DNA of 64,000 nucleotides from Proliferodiscus dingleyae (Eukaryota > Ascomycota > Leotiomycetes > Helotiales > Lachnaceae). A program made the position numbers and the translations under genes. The notes under the pieces were generated by a model. That model was not told where the DNA came from, searched no databases, and was given only the letters and a program-made list of their open reading frames with translations. Of this stretch, positions 49,539 through 60,225 are shown in pieces. The stretch lies in contig QYAK01000019.1 in the NCBI GenBank assembly GCA_003988795.1, positions 186,001-250,000 of the forward strand, read 5' to 3'. Within the stretch, counting starts at the first letter, position 1. Every line of letters begins with the position of its first letter.

Positions 49539-51159
49539 TTACTCCACCTTTATCACTACAGTCTTTGTCTCCAAGAAGTTATTCATGGTGTAGAACGGCA
49601 TGCCCTCTCTACCAATTCCAGATCCTTTCCAACCTCCAAATGGCATATCTCTGCCTTGCGTGGGACTAGTACAGTTCACTCCGACTGTGCCAGCCTCTAA
49701 ACCCTTGGCAAACCTCAGCGCCCGGTTGAGATCTTTAGTATACACGGAGGCATACAATCCATATTCTGTATTATTTGCCTTCGCCATCACCTCTTCTTCC
49801 GTTGAGAAAGTGTTGATATGTACTACTGGGCCAAATATTTCCTCTTTCATCGTCCGCGCATCATCTGGGGTATTGGTGAAAATCGTAGGATTGATGAAGT
49901 ATCCATCCCCTCCCACAGCATCTCCTCCAAGGGCCAGTGTCCCTTCGTTCTTGCCTATCTCGATGTATTTGAGGACGTTATCATATTGCAGCTTATCAGC
50001 CTGCGGTCCGTGATTCGTAGCAGTATCCCGAGGGTCCCCAATCGAAACACGACCAAACTTGGCTTTGAAAAGCTCGATGAACTTGTCAGCGACTGTATCT
50101 TGAACATATACCCGAGTGGTTGCCATGCATATTTGCCCACTATTCAGCTGGACAGAATGTTGAGTCTCATCGGTGGCTTTGTCAAGGTCTGCGTCTTCGA
50201 ATATGCACGCTGGAGATTTGCCTCCAAGCTCAAGAAATACCACCTTTAGGTTTGACTTAGCTGCCGCTTGCTGAATGATTCGGCCCGTTCTTGTTGATCC
50301 CGTGAATGACAATACTCGTACATCCATGTGAGAGCTCAGTACTGCTCCAGAAATATGGCCATGCCCCGAGAGAATATTAATTACGCCGGGTGGGAAGCCC
50401 GCCTCCTTAACGAGGGTTGCAAACTTGCAAGACTAGATTCTGTTATAAGCATTGATTCAAAATCTCGAGTAGAGGTCAGCTCACCGTCAAGGGCGCTTTC
50501 TCGCTGCTTTTCAATATGATCGTATTTCCAACAGCCAAGGCAGGAGCCACTTTGATAGATAACATGACAAGCGGGACATTCCAGGGAATAATAGCGGCAG
50601 CAACTCCATATGGCTGCCTAAAAGTCATACTGAGAAAGCCTGGAGTGTTCAGTGATGTGGTCCCTTGCATGTCATATCCAGCCTCGGAATAATGGTCGAA
50701 AGTTCCCGCACATGCCATGCCGTGGAAGTATCCCGACTTAGGATGACCCATTGACATTGCCTCTAGTGTAGCTAGCTCATCGTTGTGCTCACGCACCAGC
50801 CTGGCCAATTTCTTGAAATATCCTCCTCGTTGTTCAACTGTCAAGCCTGCCCAAGCTGGTTGGGCGGCTTTCGCAGCTTGAACTGCTCGATCTACGTCTG
50901 CTTCAGTTGCTTCGGAGACTTCCACATATCAGCTGACGTTCCAGGTACCAGTAGTAAAATTGAAGGGTTGTTCACCGTTGGCAACTATTTCATGGGTTGC
51001 GGGCGAATATAGCGGGAATGTACCACCGTCAGATGCCTCGACATGCTGGTTCCATGCATCAACAAGCTATTCACATTCGAATCTGGGAATCCATTTACGA
51101 ACCTCACCATTGATAAAGAGCCTCGTTTCAATAGACTTCGTTCCAATCTCTGAACCCAT
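49539..51159 (-). CDS. NAD(P)-dependent aldehyde dehydrogenase
   Basis: Four exons on the minus strand: 51159-51103, 51045-50976, 50918-50485, 50432-49539; about 484 aa. The spliced N-terminus reads LFINGEHVEASDGGTFPLY and then IVANVSEATEADVDRAVQ, matching the ALDH superfamily. Landmarks are AAIIPWNVPLVM, LKSSEKAPLT, FTGSTRTGR, the general base E255 in FLELGGKSP, the nucleophile C289 in LNSGQICMAT, EIFGPVVHINTF, and PFGGWKGSGIGREG. It oxidises aldehydes to acids, the step that would follow stilbene-type cleavage in this block. Unspliced sequence shows two stop codons (in introns 1 and 2). Intron 1 (51046-51102) needs an atypical GTTCGT donor, but the resulting alignment to family consensus is exact. 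I call the gene intact rather than a pseudogene. A CGG-N7-CCG palindrome lies 145 bp upstream. Confidence 0.88.
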
Positions 51160-51550
51160 TTTGCTGGCTGAAGCTGTTCAAAGAATGGAAAGTAAAATTA
51201 TTTGTGTGATACGTCTTGAGATTCATGACGTTCTCTGTGTTGGATGCACGGGATTCAGAGATGCAGCGGCCAATTGAGAGCGATGCACGTCGGCACCTAG
51301 TGTCGGAAATGTTCCGGGTGAAATAAGCCGCCTAGGGTTCTGCAGATTATGGCACCGAAAGCTCGGGTTGATAGTACCGAAGGTCATCTGAATATGTGCT
51401 ACAGGCTAAGCTTTCCATTGATGTATAGCTTGATATAGAAAATACAGAATGTCAGATATCTCGAAGCTAAATTTTGAAGTCCTCAGATTCCAGTTATAAG
51501 TTTTAGCAGACACAAACTCTTGCTCTTCAAGTCCAGCCTATTTCATAATC
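51160..51550. promoter_or_regulatory. divergent promoter region, aldehyde dehydrogenase / SnoaL-like gene
   Basis: 391 bp between two divergently transcribed start codons. It includes the CGG-N7-CCG palindrome at 51304-51316. The geometry suggests co-regulation of the two genes. Confidence 0.5.
51304..51316. promoter_or_regulatory. CGG-N7-CCG palindrome (candidate Zn2Cys6 site)
   Basis: CGGAA-ATG-TTCCG is a perfect inverted repeat in the divergent promoter, 145 bp from the aldehyde dehydrogenase start and 235 bp from the SnoaL-like start. It has the everted/inverted triplet form bound by Zn2Cys6 dimers. Its spacing differs from the site at 39854-39873, so one factor may not serve both. Confidence 0.45.
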
Positions 51551-52416
51551 ATGGGTAGCGAAGTCGCAGAGCTCAAGAAAGTCGTGGAGGCGTTACAAAA
51601 TGAAGTTACCAGTCTCAAAGGTAGACAATCTATTAGCTGTGTGCAAAAGGCTCTTACTGATGTTCTTGAATCACAGATGAGTCGGACATTAGGAAACTAC
51701 AGTATATGTACGGATACTATCTAGACAAGTGTTTGTACAAAGAAGTAAGATGCCCATACAAGCTCAAAATAGTATCTAACTTTAAACAGGTTACCCAACT
51801 CTATGCAGATGACCCAGAGACTTCAGTAGAATTTGTTGGAGGCAAATACAAAGGCAAAGCCGGCGTTGAGCGCCTCTACCTAGGCCGCTTTGCCCCTCGC
51901 TTTGTTAATGGCCGCAACGGACCAGTCCATGGGTTCCTGCTGGACCATCCCCAAATCCAAGGCGTCGTCGATATCGACCCCTCCGGGAAACTTGCCAGAG
52001 GACGATTCCGCTCACTTATGCAAGCGGGCACGCACAAATCTGTGCAAGACACGCATCCGCGTGGCTTCGTCCAATGGTGGGAAGGTGGAATCTACGAGAA
52101 CCAGTATATCAAAGAGAACGGCGTATGGAAGATATTCAAGCTAAAGTACTTCCCATTCTGGCATGGGAGTTTCGAGAAGGGCTGGGGGAACAAGGAGATT
52201 GGGGAGTTTGTGCCTTTTGACAAGACGACGTACCCAGAGAATGAGACGGGACCCGACGAGCTTATGGATCAGATTATGCTGTGGCCTGATACGAGGGTTG
52301 TACCATTCCACTACAAGCATGCGGTCACGGGAGAGGCTGTGAAGGAGGAAGATCTGAAGGCTCCGGAATGGGGACAAGATGTTGCACAAGCCTTGCCGCC
52401 TCTGAGCATCGAGTAG
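51551..52416 (+). CDS. SnoaL-like (NTF2-fold) domain protein
   Basis: Three exons, 51551-51620, 51677-51744 and 51790-52416, give about 254 aa. The N-terminus is a short heptad-like helix (SEVAELKKVVEALQNEVTSLK). Then comes the SnoaL_4-type entry DIRKLQYMYGYYLDKCLYKE, VTQLYADDPETSVEFVGGKY, and GKAGVERLYLGRF. Residues 100-175 complete the cone-shaped fold with WEGGIYENQYIKENGVWKIF. Such proteins act as small hydratases, cyclases, isomerases or ring-hydroxylation partners; the exact reaction cannot be read from the sequence. Fungal members with this helix-plus-SnoaL layout often sit in aromatic-catabolism or secondary-metabolism clusters. It is divergent to the aldehyde dehydrogenase and 559 bp upstream of the amidohydrolase on the same strand, which supports membership in the same pathway. 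Confidence 0.83.
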
Positions 52417-52975
52417 TTCATCTCGTAATCAAGATATCATCAATTCCTACAATACGTTACCCGAGTCTACAGCTATAGTAACAAATGCTGTCGGTAGGAT
52501 CATTCATGTTGCATCTTTCCAAGCACTGCAGGAGAAATTGGAGTGCTCAACCCCAGGTTTTCTACCCCACAAATGTTGTATCGTAAATGGTGCTACCCCG
52601 CAAAGTCACTTGTCCAAGGACTTTGCCGACGTGCATTTATTACTGTAATTAATGGCCGTAGCTAGTGCGACTGTTATCACAAATGTTGCACTCGGGAGGA
52701 TGATGCCGACGCCAATTCGGTCCAAATGTATCGAAACCGAGTATTGATCCGATTTACTAGTAAATGACCATGCAGAAAAGAATTTGGTCGATTTTTTCTG
52801 TATCGAAGAGATGATCCATCCGGGTAGACGTGTCTCCAAGGTATCTCTAGCGCGCCATCGATAATTATAGTGACGGGCTTCTAGGTCAAGACAACGACCG
52901 ATGCTCACTTGGACTTCATAATTAACAAACCGATCAAAATAAAAAAAGGGCGCATCTTTCAACATATCTCACAAA
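52417..52975. other. intergenic region upstream of the amidohydrolase
   Basis: Between two same-strand genes. A CGG and a CCG triplet separated by 16 bp occur near 52719-52740. An A-run precedes the amidohydrolase start. No gene seen. Confidence 0.4.
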
Positions 52976-54364
52976 ATGCCAAAGGGAACAATAGCAGTCG
53001 AAGAAGCCATCATCGACCCAGCCGGTCTCCCCTCGACTACATCTTGGACCGCACTCCTCAACCCTTCCAAAGCCGCCCATGGAGACTCCCACTCAGCCCG
53101 TCTGCTCGACATCCACGAGCAGCGACTCAGATCCATGGACGAGGAAGGCGTGGAGTACATGCTCTTGTCGCTGACGTCGGCCGGCTGCCAGGGTGAAAGC
53201 GATCCCGAGAAGGCAGCCTGGATGGCGCGGGAAGCAAACGATTACCTGGCTGGTGAGGTAAAGAAGAACCCGAAGCGGTTTGGGGCTCTTGCTGCACTGA
53301 GCATGCATGATGCTGCCGAGGCAGCGAGGGAGCTGAAGAGAGCGGTGGAAGAGCTGGGGATGTTTGGCGGGCTGGTGAATGATTTCCAGAGTACGGGAAA
53401 GGGTGAGGCGTACTTTTCAGACGAAAAGTCCTTTTCTAATTCTGGTGAAATTCTGGAGCCTCCAGAAGGATTAAATTCTTTTTCAAAGACCTTTTCTTGT
53501 TATTTGGGCCACTACTTCCGAGCGAGTTTGCTAGGATCTCAGAGCCCCCCTTTTTTTGCTTTCACGATATGACAGACCACGTACTAAGCAAGAGGCTACA
53601 GATGGTTCTGGGAAGCTCTATTATGATACTCCTGAGTACGACCCGTTCTGGGAGACCGTTCAGTCCCTCGACGTACCCATCTACTTCCACCCGCGCTACC
53701 GGATCCCGCAAGACCTGGCCCCGACCACCAAGTACGGGACCAGAAAGCATCTAGTCGGTGCCGGAGTATCATTCCATCTGGATCTAAGCTGGCATCTATA
53801 TGCCATGGTCTCGAGCGGAACCCTGGACAGATACCCAGGAGTCAAGATCGTTTGTGGTCATCTGGGAGAGGGGTATGTATGCATGCAAATAAGAAGCATC
53901 AAAGAGCCTTATCCACTCATCCATTTCTGTTTCAGTCCAGAGGAGCTGACGTGAAGTCGACTGATAGAATCCCGTTCAATCTCTGGCGGGCGTGTCATTG
54001 GATCAATCACCCTTTCAAGCGCAATAGCCGGCCGTGCAAGGAGGACTACAAGTACTACTTTACGCATAACGTCTTCATCACCACATCTGGCTTCTTCTCC
54101 ACGTCAGGGCTGAAGTTCTGCATCAACGAGATTGGACTCGATCGTTGCCTATACTCAATCGGTAAGTCTTTCTTTTGAGAATCTCTCGAAGCTTAAAAGA
54201 TCGAAGTGTCAGGGAAGAGCTGATATTGCGCTACAGACTATCCATATGAACAGATCAAGGAAGCACAAGACTGGTGGAAAGGTATCGACCTGCCAGAAAA
54301 TGAAAAGGAAGCAGTTGGACGACGGAACGCGATACGGGTCTTCAAGCTGCCTTTAGAAGAGTAA
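52976..54364 (+). CDS. Amidohydrolase-family decarboxylase (2,3-dihydroxybenzoate / gamma-resorcylate decarboxylase type)
   Basis: Four exons: 52976-53402, 53602-53872, 53968-54161, 54237-54364; about 339 aa, the usual size of this family. The metal-binding pattern is present: E9 or E10 in IAVEEA, H172 in IYFHPRY, and D298 in YSIDYPYE (codon completed by the last splice). Other landmarks are MDEEGVEYMLLSLTSAGCQG, FGALAALSMHD, GGLVNDFQSTG, YYDTPEYDPFWETV, CGHLGEGIPFNLWR, and FITTSGFFSTSGL. These metal-dependent enzymes reversibly remove CO2 from hydroxybenzoic acids, which fits a terminal step after aldehyde oxidation (inference). Intron 1 is 199 bp, long for this window, and stays open in frame for most of its length. 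It holds a 74-bp foldback. The tail lies 82 bp from the tail of the converging coiled-coil gene. Confidence 0.87.
53423..53496. repeat. 74-bp foldback element inside amidohydrolase intron 1
   Basis: A perfect core palindrome, TTCTGGAG-C-CTCCAGAA (53451-53467), sits at the centre. The outer ends are imperfect inverted repeats (GAAAAGTCCTTT and AAAGACCTTTTC). The intervening arms pair poorly. It may be an RNA hairpin in the intron or a small inserted foldback element. Confidence 0.45.
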
Positions 54365-54446
54365 TGAAAATTCATTAATTTTGACTAAGTAAGGGGTATC
54401 ATATCTCAAATCTCTGCCGTTCCGTCATCATTATCATCATTATTGA

Positions 54447-57017
54447 TCAGATTCTCCGTGGTCTCGGACCGCTGGGTAAGCCGATCTTGCCGGCTCGCGG
54501 GCCGCTTGGTAGGCCCACGGGGCCCGCTACTGTATTCGTTCTGGCCATGACAGGTGGTCTTGGCGTTGCTTGAGCTTGAGTTTGTGCTTGTGGGCGCGGA
54601 GGTAAGGTGTTGAAGCGTGAGATGCCAGGGGACTTCTGGGGAAGTGCAGGAGACTTCTGAGGTGGTACGGGAGAGCGGCTGGCGACCGTGTTGAATCTTG
54701 AGACGCCGGGTGACTTTTCTGGGACCGGTAGTGGCCGGGCTGGGAAAGCATTCAACCTCGAAGAGCTTTTGGCTGATGACGTGGATACACGCAAATTCCC
54801 ACCACCTGGCTTGATTTGTCTGCCGGGCTGCATGGCCCCTGGCATGGGTACTGGGGAGGCGGCCATTGCTGGGAGCCCGCCGCGTTCTTTTGCGAGACCT
54901 GCGAATGCTGCCTTGATTTTCTCTTCGGCTTTTCGCATTTGCGCTTCTTTGCTCATGTCTTCATCGTCAGAGTCTTCTTCTAATGGCTGAGAATTTTGCT
55001 GTTGCTGCGCCAGTCTTTGTGCCGCCATTCGTTGTTCCTCTTCTTGACGCTCAGCCTCAAATCTCGCTTGCTCCTCTTCATATCTCCGTCGCTCTTCTAG
55101 CTCTGCTGCCATGCGTTGCTCTTCGTATCTCTGCTGTTCTTCGCGTTCTTCAGCCATGCGCCGCTCTTCGTACATTCGCTCTTCATACATGCGTTGCTCT
55201 TCAACGATTCGCTCGTCCTCGATGCGCATAGCTTCCAGCCGTGCCTCCTCTTCCAGCCTCATCTGTTCTGCTCGCTCTTCTTCGAGACGTTGTCGCGCCG
55301 CTATACTCTCCTCCACTCGCTGTCTTTCAAGCCTCTCCTCCTCAAGCCTAAGCTGTTCTTCTTGCTCCTTCTCTTTGCGTCTCCTCTCAGCAGCACGCCG
55401 CTCAGCCCGTTGTCTCTCTTCTTCTTCGTATGCCAATTGTTCCAGCCTCTCCTCCTCTTCTCTAGCTCTCCTTTCTTCCTCCTCCCGTTCTGCCTCCTCC
55501 TCTTCGAGCCGCTGTCGCTCGCGCTCTTTCTCCTGGTACCTCAAGCGTCGAGCTACTATCTCCTGCTGGATACGCTCTTCTTCGAGCCTCTCCTCTTCCT
55601 CAAACCTAGCCCTTTCTTCTGCCTGTTTTCTCTCCTTGGCCATCCTCTGCTCTTCAATCATTCTCTTCGCTTCATCCTCCTCTTCCCCAAAGCTCAGCCG
55701 TGCCGATTCAACCTCATCTTCGTAAATTCTCACATCATCAGTCCATTGCTCCTCCCGTCCGTATTCTTGTAGGGAATCTGCCTCATCCACCGGACTCTTG
55801 CCATAGTCCATTTCCTCCATGTCCCCTGTGTCACCATAATCACTCTCTTGGTACTGTTCGTCTGCTTGCGCCCGCTTCACCTCAGCAACAAATTGCTTCA
55901 TAGCCTCATCCTCCTCGGCAAGTTTCTTCTCCTTCAGTTCGAACTCTGCTTCTTCGGCAAGCATGCGCTGGCGTTCGAGCTCCATCTGTTCCTGCTCCGC
56001 TATTTGGGCAGTGTAGAGATTGTGATAGTCCTGAATTGATGGGCGATTGTCTTTCGCTTTATCTTTCTTCCCTTCTTTTGCGGCAGAAGGGGAGGTGATA
56101 GGGAATGACATGTATGTTACGGGAGATGAAGTGAAGGAGGGCTGCTGCATTTCTGCCATGGCTTGTGGCGGGAGAGTCGTCTGGAGTGTGATCCGTGTTG
56201 GATCTGCAACATAAGGTCGAATAAGCCATGGCTGCGATTGAGTTGGTGAAGTCACCGAAGGAGCTGTTGGAGACTTTGGGGTTATTGAGGTCCCCGGAAC
56301 TGTGGGTGTTGGACTTGAGGAATCCTTGCGATTTTGAACTGTCTGCTTGCTTGTTCGAGGACCAGGGGCAGGTGCATTCATATCCATTTCCAACATAGAC
56401 ATCAGATCATCCAGATTGCTGATAGATGGCTTGCCTCTTTTGGAGCCTTTCGTTGCTGAGGCTCGAGCGCTTGGCTGTTGGCTTCCTGGAGAAGACAGCA
56501 TATCGTCTATAGAGGCCAACTGCTCTAGTGAAGTCTGTAACGGCGGTACAGATTGTGATCGTTCGAGAGCTGCAGGTTGTTTATTCCCCACCGATTCAGG
56601 GGCTGTGCCCAGCGAGGCCGTCTTTATTGGAGGGTTAGGACGAGATACCTCCACCTGTAACTGTTTCTGGCTGGCGGCCTCAGAGTTCATCCTCGAGTGG
56701 GCTGACGCCGCATATCCAAACATCTGTGCTACTCTCGCGGCATTAGAATTAGATCGCTGAGCAGTGCCATTGGCTGTTGGCGTTGCTTGAATCTCATAAA
56801 GCTTCTTCGCGATTGTTGGCGTCATGGCCGACTGGAGCTGTCAGTTCCCTCATCCATACAGGTCAAGAAACGTTACTCCTACCTTTACTGTCGATGTAGG
56901 TCCATTATTCAGAGGTTTTGGAATAGACTCTGAGCCACTCAAATCTGGATCTGTCTTTGGTGCTTCTTCTTTCTGCTTGACATATGATTTGAAATATGCA
57001 CCCCACCCGGTCGCCAT
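54447..57017 (-). CDS. Long Glu/Arg-rich coiled-coil protein
   Basis: Two exons on the minus strand, 57017-56883 and 56837-54447, with a 45-bp intron; about 841 aa. Exon 1 begins MATGWGAYFKSYVKQKEE. Residues 50-300 are Ser/Pro/Thr-rich and disordered, with a short helical motif SNLDDLMSMLEMDM. From ~315 to ~690 there is a nearly continuous charged helix of EEERL/RRAEEE heptads, typical of single long alpha-helices or coiled coils. The C-terminal ~130 residues are Pro/Ser/Arg-rich with KSPGVSRFNT / KSPGISRFNT and GLPSGPR repeats. No catalytic domain is seen. A scaffold, trafficking or cytoskeletal role is possible but unproven. Strong purine/pyrimidine strand bias in the helix region produces long open frames on the opposite strand, which I take as artefacts. 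Confidence 0.82.
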
Positions 57018-58768
57018 GACGGGCAATGCTCAGATTTCTCGCAACACCTAGTCTCTCAGAGGGAGTGATAGCCTTTTTCTTTCTTGTTGGGCCCGAAGTC
57101 AAATTTCCCAAATGGTTCAACGAAACCCAATTCTGATCAAACCGATGCCAAAGGGCTGAGGAAAGAGAAAAGCAACAAGAGCGGCCTCGAGGCTCCTTTT
57201 GAGTTTATGCCCCATCTTTTACAAAATGATTATCGCCACCTGAGACAAATCCGAGACTCGCGCATCGCCCATAGCATGTACGGCGGCTGAGAGCGGGACG
57301 AGTGAGGACGCTGAAACGAAAGGTCGGAGCGCACGAAACGAAACTTGAAGGATCTGCTGCATGCATCTCACCCACAACCACCACTTGGTGGTCCGAGATG
57401 CTCTGCGTCAAAAGATCTACTCATTGAAAGATGCATAAAATATGACTCAGCATAAAAATGTATTCTTTCGGCGTCTTGTGCACCGTGATGCACTTTCCAT
57501 TTGCTTGAAGGGGAGATTTTGCGACACAGCTCAGACCGGTGCGGCCGGCGTTAGATGACGTTCCGCTCCAGGAAGTCGGTTCAAACTTGGCGCGGATTGT
57601 TTCAGTGGTTCATTCGTCCATTGTTTCTCGAAATTCCGAGATGAATCCTCCTGTATATCTAAAGCGCCTTCGGTGCCATGTGGCTCTCATGTTCAACAAG
57701 CCGCCCCCAAAGCGCCATGTCATCCTAACTATGCACGTGTGGTGATCTTGGCTGCCAGATTCAAAAGTGTAATCGTATACTCATTCGTGAAAAGCGCCGA
57801 ATGAAGAAAGAGAACGATCAAATGGTCGGGACACTTGCTCCTCATTCGCGTCCGAGTCTACCAACTTCATTTGATGCTGTATTTAACACCCTTGGAACCA
57901 GAATTCTGCCGGACGAATGCACTTCAGCTGCTGTCTGATACCATATCACGTAGATATGCTTGATATGAAGCAGTAGATTCAGAAAGCTGCTCGGTTTACT
58001 CTCGAAGGAAACGTACGATGAGAAGAACATCGATTGAGAAATCGCACTAGAGAAAGGCTGCGAGACAGAAGTTCTGGACTGCGGCTGCCGGACGAATGGG
58101 GAATTGTAGTCGGCTGGTAGTAAACTGTTGCGGGTTTCAACAGAAATGAAGGACTTAACCCATCATCGTTCACATGATATCAGAGTTGGAGGAGAAGGAG
58201 CTCAGAGAATGAAATGGTAATGTAATGAAGGAATGAATGACACCTGCACCTGGTTCCCAAGCGGAGGACCTCGCACTCCGGCCGAATCAGTCGCACAAAT
58301 GGGAATTGATATATTGGAGACGAGAGAAAAGGGGCCGAGGCGAGCGAGATACGATGCATCAATTTTGGTTGCATTCGAAACACATTATCCGTCACCGAGC
58401 GCAGCGAAGACCCAAATTCCTGTCACGATCCCCGTCTTCGTCTTCGTGTTGGTCCTGTCGTGGTCGGGGTCGGGATTGGGCGAAAGGCCGCTTGGCCGCG
58501 AGCGATGACATCGACCCTGAACTGCAGACTGCAGATGCGACCAGATAGAATCGTAATCATCTCATCCTGCATTCTGCATTCTGCTTGGCCCACGCGTCGT
58601 CGTCGATAGTTCTCCGCGCCTTCCGGCCTCAACAACATCAACGTCCTGCCTCCTCTCATCATACAGCTGGTTCCTATTTCTATCTCTGGCATTGGGGGGG
58701 AATCTCATCTCTCTGGGAACTCGATCCCGACTCGGCCTGCGATGCTGCGATAGTTCCATCACATCTCC

Positions 58769-58801
<33 letters not shown>

Positions 58802-58805
58802 AGAC
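57018..58805. promoter_or_regulatory. 1.8-kb divergent region between coiled-coil and membrane-protein genes
   Basis: Head-to-head spacer. It contains short low-complexity runs near 58430 (TCTTCG) and 58566 (CTGCATT repeats), and ends in the 7-bp tandem repeat next to the next start codon. No gene seen. Confidence 0.4.
58771..58805 (+). repeat. 7-bp tandem repeat abutting a start codon
   Basis: Four exact TCCTGAC units and one TCCAGAC variant fill 35 bp and end at the base before the ATG at 58806. It presumably lies in the 5' UTR and sets the start-codon context (agacATGcc). Repeat number could vary between strains. Confidence 0.85.
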
Positions 58806-60225
58806 ATGCCGCCCGTCGTACGAGGCAGCATCGACCGATCACGCTCTGAGATTCCTCCTGCCCTTCGAACACAATCTGCATCGCAAGTCGAGCAGACGAC
58901 GACCGCTTCTCCCACAAGTCCGCATCCACGAGTGACCTTCGAACGCAGTCGAGAACCAACCTCCAATTCCCTGCCAGGCGACCATGCCTTTTCCCCTCGC
59001 AGATCCCTGACAGCTCGACGACACTCATCCCATCACAGCCGCCGCAGTCGAGATCTCAGCGAAGAAGAACGCGATGCATATTATGATAGTCGGGCGGCCA
59101 CGCAGCGGGAGTACCGCAGGCGCGGTAGCACGCTGCAGGACTACTACTCGCAACACCCAGAGCTCCTCCCGCAGCTTCCCTTCACCTTCCGCCACGGCTT
59201 CAAGAGATGGAAGCTGGCTGGCTACATTTCTCTGATAGTCTTCGATGCCTGCGTCATGCCCATCCTCCTATACTACGCTCTGACATTCGGCGGAAGCGTC
59301 CAGGGCTGGATCACTTTCGCAGTCGTGACGGCTGTGTGGGGTGGACCGACCTATGTCGAGTTTGCGGTCCGCTCCTGGCGCCTGTCGCCGTTCAAGAAGG
59401 AATACTTCTTCAAGCCGCTCGGCGCAAACAAGCGTTGGGCTTTCGATATCACGAACTGGACATTTGTTCTTACAATTGCCACCGTGACGACACTGCTAAT
59501 CGTCGGTGCGGCACCACATATCGTGTTCCTACGCGTGCTGTCGATGCCAGCACCTGCTATCCTGTTTTGCATGGCTGGTCCACTCTTCCTCTTGACTCTC
59601 TATAGCGCGTGTGGGTGGAAGGCGCCGTTCCGGATCAGTTCCAGCGACAAAGGAGAGAAGGTGCTGCCTGGCGTCTACTACATTGTCGAGGATATCGTAG
59701 CAGTGAACGCTGGGGGCGGGCGGCCGTTTCGAGAAGGATGGGCTGCTAGATACAATTCGAGTCCGATCTTTCGAAAGATGATCAGAGACCTATCCTGGTT
59801 CTGGTCCATTCCCGGACTGTTCGTCGCGGCTGTGTGTACGGTGGTCGTTTGTATCCACCCGGTGCCAAATGAGGTCGCATATGGTATTGGTATGTAGCCT
59901 TCTTCCGCTCACATTAGTTTTACCTAACTGAGGACCAGGTTGGGCCGTGCCATTTATATGGGCAGGTATCTGGGCTGCCATTACTGTGCCTTGGGTTCAA
60001 TCTACCATGCACAAAGAGCGGACGAGTTGGGAAGAAGATACCTTGTTTATGGATGATGTCAGAAAGCAATCAGCACCGCCAGCAAACGCTCCAGGCCCGT
60101 TGATGGCGAAGCCCTCTCAGGACTCTACCTTAGATGGCCAACATGATGAAGATACGCCTGCGCAGGAACCCACTGACAGCACTCAGACTCAAGAAGCGTC
60201 ACGGCCTGTTGAGGGAACTACATGA
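58806..60225 (+). CDS. Multi-pass fungal membrane protein of unknown function
   Basis: Exons 58806-59889 and 59939-60225, with a 49-bp intron, give about 456 aa. Residues 1-110 are a Ser/Arg-rich cytosolic-type tail (RSLTARRHSSHHSRRSRDLS). At least seven hydrophobic stretches follow: LAGYISLIVFDACVMPILLYYAL, GWITFAVVTAVWGGPTYVEFAV, WTFVLTIATVTTLLIVGAA, MPAPAILFCMAGPLFLLTLY, FWSIPGLFVAAVCTVVVCI, WAVPFIWAGIWAAITVPW, plus a weaker segment. A loop carries VYYIVEDIVAVNAGGGRPFREG. The C-terminus is acidic and polar (QDSTLDGQHDEDTPAQE). I recognise the general layout as a conserved filamentous-fungal integral membrane protein, but no function. The start is the ATG directly after the tandem repeat; the next ATG is far downstream. 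Confidence 0.8.

Noticed and set aside
50919..50975. In-frame TGA just before the main aldehyde dehydrogenase exon, suggesting a pseudogene
   Set aside because: The stop lies inside a 57-bp intron with a GTGAAC donor and an AG acceptor that restores ANVSEATEADVDRAV exactly.
55111..55772. Two plus-strand open frames of over 200 codons, Ser/Arg-rich and Leu/Phe-rich
   Set aside because: They are antisense images of EEE/EER heptad codons in the coiled-coil gene; composition alone explains them.
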